In this document: piece by piece, positions 1-4,271 of the stretch
Numbering within the stretch: the stretch's first letter is position 1
Layout of the letters: each line of letters starts with the position of its first letter
From: DATGKD01 sp035294855
GTDB taxonomy: Bacteria > Actinomycetota > Acidimicrobiia > Acidimicrobiales > UBA8190
Direction: 5' to 3'
Assembly: GCA_035294855.1 (NCBI GenBank)
Contig: DATGKD010000168.1
Location: 1 to 6,553 of the forward strand
Length of the DNA: 6,553 nucleotides
Made by a program: the position numbers and the translations under genes
The notes under the pieces: generated by a model
Seen by the model: only the letters and a program-made list of their open reading frames with translations
What the model was told of the DNA's origin: nothing
The model's database searches: none

Positions 1-17
1 CGTTCAAACCCGACGGA

Positions 18-287
18 TCACCCCAGGTGGGCCGGGCCCAGCAGCCGGGTCCCGGCCCGGACCAGGAGAACGCCCACCGACCGCGTCAGCCGGGAACCCC
101 CCCTGCCAGGGGAAACGGCGGTCGCGTGGTACCGGGCGACGGCCCGGAAGAGGTCCGCCTCGGCGAGCGCCGTGGCTGCGGCCGGCGACCGATCCGCCAG
201 GGCGCGCCGGTGGGCGGCCCCGCGGAGGTCGCCGCGGAGGCCGGCGCGGTGGTCAGCGGCCAGGCGTGCCATCGACCAGGGGTTCAT
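18..287 (-). CDS. small basic hypothetical protein (89 aa)
   Basis: I do not recognise a named family. The ATG at 285-287 is preceded on the minus strand by AGAGGAGG (293-300) with a 5-nt spacer, so I prefer it over a start 25 codons further upstream; that extension would run into the AT-rich promoter region. The protein is rich in Ala, Arg and Leu. Residues about 5-30 look like an amphipathic helix with alternating Arg and Ala/Leu, and residues about 70-89 form a short hydrophobic/basic tail (VGVLLVRAGTRLLGP). This layout is common among short unannotated actinobacterial proteins that may sit at the membrane surface. The gene diverges from the ArsR-type regulator across a 91-bp gap, so it may share that regulator's operator. 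No catalytic motif or convincing transmembrane helix is visible. The clean RBS and stop support a real gene; function is unknown. Confidence 0.6.
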   Translation of the reverse strand: MNPWSMARLAADHRAGLRGDLRGAAHRRALADRSPAAATALAEADLFRAVARYHATAVSPGRGGSRLTRSVGVLLVRAGTRLLGPAHLG

Positions 288-292
288 CGCAG

Positions 293-300
293 CCTCCTCT
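293..300 (-). promoter_or_regulatory. strong ribosome binding site of the small minus-strand gene
   Basis: On the minus strand this reads AGAGGAGG, 5 nt before the ATG at 287. It is close to a perfect anti-16S match and fixes the start of the small protein. Confidence 0.65.
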
Positions 301-352
301 CTGTCCCAGGCACGAGGGTCTCGTTCACTCCTCGCCGCCTTGCAGGATAGGC

Positions 353-369
353 ATATATACATATATAGT
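353..369 (+). promoter_or_regulatory. AT-rich dyad with overlapping -10 box in the divergent promoter region
   Basis: In an otherwise GC-rich window, 353-358 and 361-366 are both ATATAT, separated by AC, which gives a symmetrical element. The bases TATAGT (364-369) match the -10 consensus TATAAT at five of six positions and lie 9 nt before the ATG at 379. A weak -35 candidate, TTGCAG, lies at 340-345 with an 18-bp spacer. On the opposite strand the same island could serve the divergent small gene. A dyad overlapping a promoter beside a regulator gene fits autoregulation, but the binding protein is inferred only from position, and alternating AT runs are symmetrical by nature. Confidence 0.45.
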
Positions 370-378
370 CAAATTGCT

Positions 379-1377
379 ATGCCACTGATGGACGACGACG
401 TCACGGCCTCGGGTCCCCACGTCTCCATCCGCCCGTCGGCCGCGGTCGAACTGTCGTGGGTGTTGCACGCCGCTCAGCGGGAGGACTTCCGGCACGGCCA
501 CCGAGCGCTCGAGGACCTCGACGAGCGACAGCCCGAACTGCTCGAGCGGGCGCGGTCGTTCTGGGACGAGGGTGGGTCGAGGACCGTCGGGTTCATGGAG
601 TTGTTGGTGCTCGCCCACCACGGCGGGTTGCTGTTCGCCACCGACGTCGACAGCTGGCTCGAGGTCGTCGCGCAACACGCGCCGTCGCTCGTCACCGACC
701 TGCCGTTGCGGTCCGAAAGCGAGGCCGACCGCCGCGTCGTCCTGCAGCGCATGGCGAAGCTGCGCCGCTCGGCGCGCCTGCGCGAAGAGTACGGGACCCT
801 CCTCGACGACCTGTGGCGCGCGGTGCGGCCGGTGTGGCGGGACACGGGACGGCGCGTCGTCGAACTGGCGTGCGCGACCCTGCGCGACCGTCTGACGCGC
901 GGCGAGCCGTGGTCGGAGCTCGTGCGAGGCGGCTGCGACTTCGGCAACGTCGACCGACTGGTCGCCGGGCTCCCCCCTGCAGGTGAGCTCGCCGTCGTGC
1001 CCGCGTACTTCACCCACAAAGGGGTGCTCCTCGACCTTCCCGGCACGGTGCTCGTGGGCGTGCGCCCCGACACCGCCGACTTCTCCGCGCGCGCCCGATC
1101 CGAATCGCTGGCGCGCCGGCTGAAGACGCTCGCCGATCCCACCCGGCTCGCCATCGTCGACCAGCTCGCCATCGCTCCCCGCACCGTCACCGAGCTGGCG
1201 CGCGGCTTCGGCATCGCCCAGCCGACGGCCTCCAACCACGTCAAGCTGTTGCGGGAGGCGGGGCTCGTGACCGAGGTGCGCGACGGCCCCCGGCGGCGCC
1301 TCGAGGTCGACCGGGGCGCCCTGAATGAGCTCGTCGACCACCTTCGCACCGTGGTGGCCCCCCAGGCCCACGACTGA
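379..1377 (+). CDS. ArsR-type winged-helix transcriptional regulator with large N-terminal domain (332 aa)
   Basis: A DNA-binding regulator. Residues about 240-325 form an ArsR/HTH_20-like winged helix: ARRLKTLADPTRLAIVDQLA is the typical helix-1/2 signature, TVTELARGFGIAQPTASNHV (269-288) the helix-turn-helix, and LLREAGLVTEVRDGPRRRLEV the wing. Classical ArsR proteins are about 100-120 aa; here some 230 residues precede the DNA-binding domain and resemble the N-terminal region (DUF5937-like, from memory) of large actinobacterial ArsR-family proteins. The ELCVCD metal site of arsenic/cadmium sensors is absent, so metal sensing is not indicated and the ligand is unknown. The reading frame stays open upstream, but that part overlaps the small minus-strand gene and the AT-rich promoter. 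ATG 379 (or ATG 388) is the first sensible start, has no Shine-Dalgarno and suggests a leaderless mRNA. It probably controls itself and the SDR operon starting 82 bp downstream. Confidence 0.85.
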   Translation: MPLMDDDVTASGPHVSIRPSAAVELSWVLHAAQREDFRHGHRALEDLDERQPELLERARSFWDEGGSRTVGFMELLVLAHHGGLLFATDVDSWLEVVAQHAPSLVTDLPLRSESEADRRVVLQRMAKLRRSARLREEYGTLLDDLWRAVRPVWRDTGRRVVELACATLRDRLTRGEPWSELVRGGCDFGNVDRLVAGLPPAGELAVVPAYFTHKGVLLDLPGTVLVGVRPDTADFSARARSESLARRLKTLADPTRLAIVDQLAIAPRTVTELARGFGIAQPTASNHVKLLREAGLVTEVRDGPRRRLEVDRGALNELVDHLRTVVAPQAHD

Positions 1378-1404
1378 AATCCCTGGTAATCGGCCGCTGG
1401 CGGA

Positions 1405-1430
1405 ATAAAGATACAGAAAAGTATCTTTAT
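1405..1430 (+). promoter_or_regulatory. perfect inverted repeat, probable operator of the SDR operon
   Basis: The arms ATAAAGATAC (1405-1414) and GTATCTTTAT (1421-1430) are exact reverse complements, separated by AGAAAA. The right arm overlaps possible -10 boxes (TATCTT 1422-1427 or TATATT 1428-1433), and the SDR start lies at 1460. A perfect 10+10 dyad of low GC in this background is unlikely by chance. There is no T-run after it and the stem is weak, so it fits an operator better than a terminator of the preceding gene. The ArsR-type protein encoded just upstream is the obvious candidate binder; the SufR-like protein at the end of the operon is the alternative. Confidence 0.65.
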
Positions 1431-1459
1431 ATTGGTTACCGACAGGACGGAGGTGCGCC

Positions 1460-2182
1460 ATGGCGGTCGCGCTGGTAACCGGAGCGTCCCGGGGCCTGGG
1501 CCGAGCCCTCGCCGTGGGCCTGGCCGAGCAGGGCTGGTCGCTCGTGATCGACGCCCGGGGCCACGAGGCCCTGGCCGAATCCGAAGTACTCGTCCGTGAG
1601 CACCTCCAGCCCGGCGCGTCGGTCGTCGCTCTCACGGGCGACGTCGCCGACGACGGGCACCGCAGGGATCTCGTGGCCGCGGCCGAGCGCCTCGGTGGCA
1701 TCGACCTCCTCGTGAACAACGCGAGCAGCCTCGGGCCATCTCCGCTTCCGGGGCTCGCCGACTACCCGCTCGACGCGCTCGGTCACGTCCTGGACGTCAA
1801 CGTGGTCGCGCCGCTCGCCCTCGTCCAGCGAGCGCTCCCCCTGCTCCGGCGAGCGCCGCAGCCGGTGATCCTCGACGTGACCTCTGATGCGTCGGTGGAG
1901 GCGTACGAAGGGTGGGGCGGGTACGGCGCGTCCAAAGCCGCGCTCGACCACCTCGGCGCGGTCCTCGCCGTCGAGCTGCCGGACGTGCGCGTGCTCACCG
2001 TCGACCCGGGCGACATGCGCACCCAGATGCACCAGGACGCGTTCCCCGGGGAGGACATCTCCGACCGCCCGCTGCCCGAGTCCGTCGTTCCGGCGTTGCT
2101 GGCGCTCATCGAGGGACGCCCGCCGAGCGCCCGGTACCGCGCATCGGAGGTCGACCTGACACCGGCAGGAGCGGCGCGATGA
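1460..2182 (+). CDS. short-chain dehydrogenase/reductase (SDR) (240 aa)
   Basis: A classical-type NAD(P)(H)-dependent oxidoreductase of the SDR superfamily, presumably cytoplasmic. Visible motifs are the cofactor-binding TGASRGLG (7-14), the acidic pair GDV (60-62), NNAS (86-89), Asn114 in the conserved VNV segment, catalytic Ser142, the active-site YGASK with Tyr155 and Lys159, and the post-catalytic PGDMRTQM (183-190). Ser142 sits exactly 13 residues before Tyr155, as the family requires, so the catalytic set is complete. Length is typical at about 240 aa. The ATG is supported by GGAGG (1449-1453) with a 6-nt spacer. The stop overlaps the start of the QueA-like gene (ATGA, 2179-2182), which argues for coupled translation and a shared role. 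The substrate cannot be read from the sequence, and whether NAD or NADP is used is uncertain (Asp31 and Arg33 follow the second strand). Confidence 0.9.
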   Translation: MAVALVTGASRGLGRALAVGLAEQGWSLVIDARGHEALAESEVLVREHLQPGASVVALTGDVADDGHRRDLVAAAERLGGIDLLVNNASSLGPSPLPGLADYPLDALGHVLDVNVVAPLALVQRALPLLRRAPQPVILDVTSDASVEAYEGWGGYGASKAALDHLGAVLAVELPDVRVLTVDPGDMRTQMHQDAFPGEDISDRPLPESVVPALLALIEGRPPSARYRASEVDLTPAGAAR

Positions 2183-3273
2183 CGCTCGCCGCGCCGCTCT
2201 CCCCCGCCGAAACGACGCTCCCGGCTGGCTCGCGGGCCGCCTCTGGCCGGCCGAGCTTCGAACTGCCCCGCGAGCTCGAGGCGTCGGTCCCGCCAGAGGC
2301 GCGCGGCATCACGCGTGACGCGGTGCGCATGCTCGTGGCGTACCGCCACGACGCGGTGCTCGTGCACACGACGTTCTCGGAGCTGCCGCGCTTTGTGGAC
2401 GCGGGCGACATCATCGTCATCAACACATCGGGAACCCTGGCGGCCGCACTCTCCGGTGAGGACGGCGCCGGACGGCGCCTCGGCGTGCACCTCTCCACCC
2501 AGCTGCCGGCCGGGCTGTGGACCGTCGAGCTGCGCCAGGGCGACGACGCCTGGTTCGGTGCCAGACCCGGCGAGGTCGTCGAGCTCGACGGCGGCGGCCG
2601 CGTCGAGCTGCTGGCGCCCTACGCGCGGACGGCCCGTGGGGTGCGGCTGTGGGTGGCCACGTTGCAGACGCCGGACGCGCTCCATACGTATCTCGCCGTG
2701 CACGGGAAGCCCATCCGCTACGGGTACGTGCACGGCAGCTGGCCGATCTCCGCCTACCAGAACGTGTACGCCACCGAACCGGGCTCCGCCGAGATGCCGA
2801 GCGCGGGCCGCCCGTTCACGCCGGAGGTGCTCACCCGGCTGGTGGCACGCGGCGTCGAAGTGGTCCCGATCGTCCTGCACACGGGCGTGGCGTCGCTCGA
2901 GGTGACCGAGCCCCCGTACCCCGAGTACTTCCGGGTGCCGCCCACCACCGCGCACCGCATCAACGACGGGCGCCGCGAAGGAGGACGCGTCGTCGCCATC
3001 GGCACCACCGTTGTGCGGGCGCTCGAGACCGTCGTCGACGCGCGCGGGCAGGTCCACGCCGGACAAGGGTGGACCGAGACGGTGGTGACGCCGGAGCGCC
3101 CGGTCACCTCTGTCGACGGGATGCTCACCGGATGGCACGAGCCCGAGGCGTCGCACCTCGCGATGCTGGAGGCGATCGCCGGTAGGGTGCTGCTCGAGGA
3201 GTCCTACCGCGCCGCGCTGGCCGAGGGGTACCTGTGGCACGAATTCGGCGACGTCCATCTGATCCTTCCGTGA
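2179..3273 (+). CDS. divergent QueA-like protein (SAM:tRNA ribosyltransferase-isomerase family) (364 aa)
   Basis: Similar along its whole length to QueA, which transfers and isomerises the ribosyl group of S-adenosylmethionine onto 7-aminomethyl-7-deazaguanine in tRNA to give epoxyqueuosine. Family landmarks appear in order: FELPRELE (27-34), DAGDIIVINTS (74-84), AYQNVYA (192-198), GSAEMPSAGRPFT (202-214), LHTGVAS (233-239), VVAIGTTVVRALET (271-284), DGMLTGWHEPEASHLAML (313-330) and the ending EGYLWHEFGDVHLIL. Length matches QueA (about 350 aa). Several positions differ from the E. coli protein as I remember it: the PxxRxxxRLL region is replaced, NTRVIPARL reads NTSGTLAAAL, AAPTAGLHF reads EMPSAGRPF and TNFHLPES reads TGWHEPEA. 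It is therefore probably a paralogue with a changed substrate rather than proven queuosine biosynthesis, and I withhold the symbol. The start follows AGGAG (2167-2171) with a 7-nt spacer and overlaps the SDR stop; the end overlaps the next gene. Confidence 0.82.
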   Translation: MTLAAPLSPAETTLPAGSRAASGRPSFELPRELEASVPPEARGITRDAVRMLVAYRHDAVLVHTTFSELPRFVDAGDIIVINTSGTLAAALSGEDGAGRRLGVHLSTQLPAGLWTVELRQGDDAWFGARPGEVVELDGGGRVELLAPYARTARGVRLWVATLQTPDALHTYLAVHGKPIRYGYVHGSWPISAYQNVYATEPGSAEMPSAGRPFTPEVLTRLVARGVEVVPIVLHTGVASLEVTEPPYPEYFRVPPTTAHRINDGRREGGRVVAIGTTVVRALETVVDARGQVHAGQGWTETVVTPERPVTSVDGMLTGWHEPEASHLAMLEAIAGRVLLEESYRAALAEGYLWHEFGDVHLILP

Positions 3274-3965
3274 GCGCGCGTCTCACCGTGAGCCCCGCAG
3301 TGGCCCAAGGTGACCAGCCGGTTCGTCCCGAGCCGCCGCTGGCCACGATGCCGACGACGCGACGGGCCATCCTCGTGGCACTCAAGCGGCAGGGCGCCCT
3401 GCGCGCCCACGAGCTCGCCGAGCTCCTCGGCATCACGGTGGCCGCGGTACGCCAACAGCTCCTGCGCCTCGACCGCGACGGGCTGGTGACGCACCGGCGC
3501 GAGCCGGACGGGCGGGGCCGCCCCTCCCACAGCTACGAGCTGACCACCACGGCGGAGATGCTTTTCCCCAAGCGCTACGGCGACCTCACGACGGAACTGC
3601 TCGGCTACCTGGGCGGCCCGGAGAGCGACGAGGTGTCCAAGCTGTTCGAGCAGCGCCGCCGGCGCCGCCTGCGCGACGCCACCGAGCGCCTGGCCGACAA
3701 GTCGCTGGCGGAGCAGGTGGAAGAGCTCACGCGCATTCTCGACGAGGACGGGTACCTGGCCGACGTCGAGGAACTGCCCGGCGGGGGTTGGCGCATCACC
3801 GAGCACAACTGCGCCATCTTGTCGGTGGCGACCGGCTTCGGTCAGGCGTGCTCCAGCGAGTTGTCGTTCATCCGCGACGCACTCCCGGCCGGCCGGGTGG
3901 AGCGGGTGGCCCACCTGATGGACGGCGCGCACGTGTGCGCGTACGAGGTGCACGAGCGGACCTAG
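3270..3965 (+). CDS. SufR-like iron-sulfur winged-helix regulator (231 aa)
   Basis: A transcriptional regulator with an N-terminal winged helix (about 28-95: TTRRAILVALK, HELAELLGITVAAVRQQLLR, then the wing GRGRPSHSYELT), a charged coiled middle (125-165) and a C-terminal cysteine domain. Cys181, Cys194 and Cys223 follow the cyanobacterial SufR spacing CX12CX13CX14C, except that the third position is Gly208. The surrounding HNC, PAGRVERVAHLMDG and CAYEV fit this family. SufR binds an Fe-S cluster and represses Fe-S assembly genes; here no suf gene is visible, so the target is unknown. I chose GTG 3270 because it overlaps the preceding TGA as GTGA, implying coupling; GTG 3234, 3288, 3300 and ATG 3348 are alternatives, and none has a good Shine-Dalgarno. 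It closes the SDR/QueA-like operon and may sense iron or oxidative state for it. Confidence 0.78.
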   Translation: MSARLTVSPAVAQGDQPVRPEPPLATMPTTRRAILVALKRQGALRAHELAELLGITVAAVRQQLLRLDRDGLVTHRREPDGRGRPSHSYELTTTAEMLFPKRYGDLTTELLGYLGGPESDEVSKLFEQRRRRRLRDATERLADKSLAEQVEELTRILDEDGYLADVEELPGGGWRITEHNCAILSVATGFGQACSSELSFIRDALPAGRVERVAHLMDGAHVCAYEVHERT

Positions 3966-3990
3966 GGCGTCCTGGGCTTTGCAGGGCCCT

Positions 3991-4035
3991 CGCCAGCCCT
4001 ACCGCCGGCCCCCTACCGCCAGCCCTACCGCCGGC
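3991..4035 (+). repeat. 19-bp exact direct repeat with 26-bp period
   Basis: CGCCAGCCCTACCGCCGGC occurs at 3991-4009 and again at 4017-4035. The core CCCTACCGCC occurs three times (3997-4006, 4011-4020, 4023-4032). It lies directly after the SufR-like stop codon and probably arose by slippage; no function is evident. Confidence 0.7.
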
Positions 4036-4054
4036 GGCCCGCCGCCAGCCGGCG
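4029..4054 (+). terminator. GC-rich hairpin, possible terminator of the SDR/QueA-like/SufR-like operon
   Basis: CGCCGGC (4029-4035) pairs with GCCGGCG (4048-4054) around a 12-nt loop, and an alternative inner stem GGCGG/CCGCC is also possible. It lies about 65 nt past the operon's last stop codon. There is no U-tract, so it is not a classical intrinsic terminator; U-less hairpins are proposed in actinobacteria, but the evidence is weak. Confidence 0.25.
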
Positions 4055-4111
4055 ACCCTCCGGAGCGTGATTTCGGGCCCGTTCCTTCGTTGTTTTCGGA
4101 GGAACATCACA

Positions 4112-4132
4112 CCGGGTGGACACCCGGGTGGA
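4112..4132 (+). repeat. CCGGGTGGA direct repeat around a CACCCGGGTG palindrome
   Basis: CCGGGTGGA occurs at 4112-4120 and 4124-4132 (12-bp period). The second copy overlaps the perfect 10-bp palindrome CACCCGGGTG (4121-4130). It could be a regulator site upstream of the phosphoesterase genes, but GC-rich repeats are easily produced by chance in this background. Confidence 0.4.
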
Positions 4133-4150
4133 TGTACCGGGACGCAAACC

Positions 4151-4194
4151 GTTCGTCCGGAGGTGGCCAAACCGTCACCGGTCGTTCATGTGCA
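4151..4194 (+). promoter_or_regulatory. candidate PHO box (four 11-nt direct-repeat units)
   Basis: PHO boxes described in Streptomyces consist of 11-nt direct-repeat units with a conserved GTTCACC heptamer followed by four variable bases. In phase here are GTTCGTC (4151), GGTGGCC (4162), CGTCACC (4173) and GTTCATG (4184), matching GTTCACC at 5, 4, 5 and 5 of 7 positions. They sit 78-121 nt before the start of an exported phosphoesterase, the kind of gene PhoP controls. The matches are individually weak and I searched after knowing the gene, so this is a hypothesis. Confidence 0.33.
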
Positions 4195-4271
4195 CATCTC
4201 ATCCTGAGCAGTGCGCGTGACGCAGCGTGGGTTGGTCGGCGGGGCGGACAGCCAAGCGAAAGGCGGGTTAG

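Larger units (their letters stand above)
3966..4271 (+). other. 306-bp non-coding gap between the SufR-like gene and the phosphoesterases
   Basis: I find no convincing gene here: open frames on both strands lack ribosome binding sites, are low-complexity or continue as shadows of neighbours. From left to right it holds GC-rich direct repeats with a hairpin (3991-4054), a short palindrome with flanking direct repeats (4112-4132), and 11-nt units resembling a PHO box (4151-4194). The last unit overlaps a 10-bp palindrome, ATGTGCACAT (4188-4197). The right end, with GAAAGGCGG (4258-4266), provides the ribosome binding site of the phospholipase C-like gene. Transcription of that gene most likely starts in the right half, but I see no strong -35/-10 pair. 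Confidence 0.6.

Noticed and set aside
172..378. Upstream extension of the ArsR-type regulator frame to an ATG at 172
   Set aside because: It overlaps the well-supported minus-strand small gene, runs through the AT-rich dyad and -10 region, and yields a low-complexity Ala/Arg stretch with no family similarity.
1405..1430. The inverted repeat as an intrinsic terminator of the ArsR-type gene
   Set aside because: The stem is AT-rich and weak, with no T-run after it, and it sits next to the promoter of the following operon; an operator explains it better.
1434..1480. GGTTACC (1434-1440) and GGTAACC (1474-1480) form an inverted repeat enclosing the RBS and start codon of the SDR gene, suggesting a translation-control hairpin
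   Set aside because: If the -10 lies at about 1422-1433, transcription starts near or after the left arm, so the stem would not be fully in the mRNA. The loop is long and the repeat short enough to be chance.
4098..4134. GGAGG at 4098-4102 followed by an ATG at 4132 as a small leader gene
   Set aside because: The spacing of about 29 nt is far too long for initiation, no start lies at a proper distance, and the resulting reading frame has no coding character.
3788..4207. Open frames crossing the 3966-4271 gap on the plus strand
   Set aside because: They begin inside the SufR-like gene in another frame or lack a ribosome binding site, and their products are Pro/Gly/Arg low-complexity sequence.
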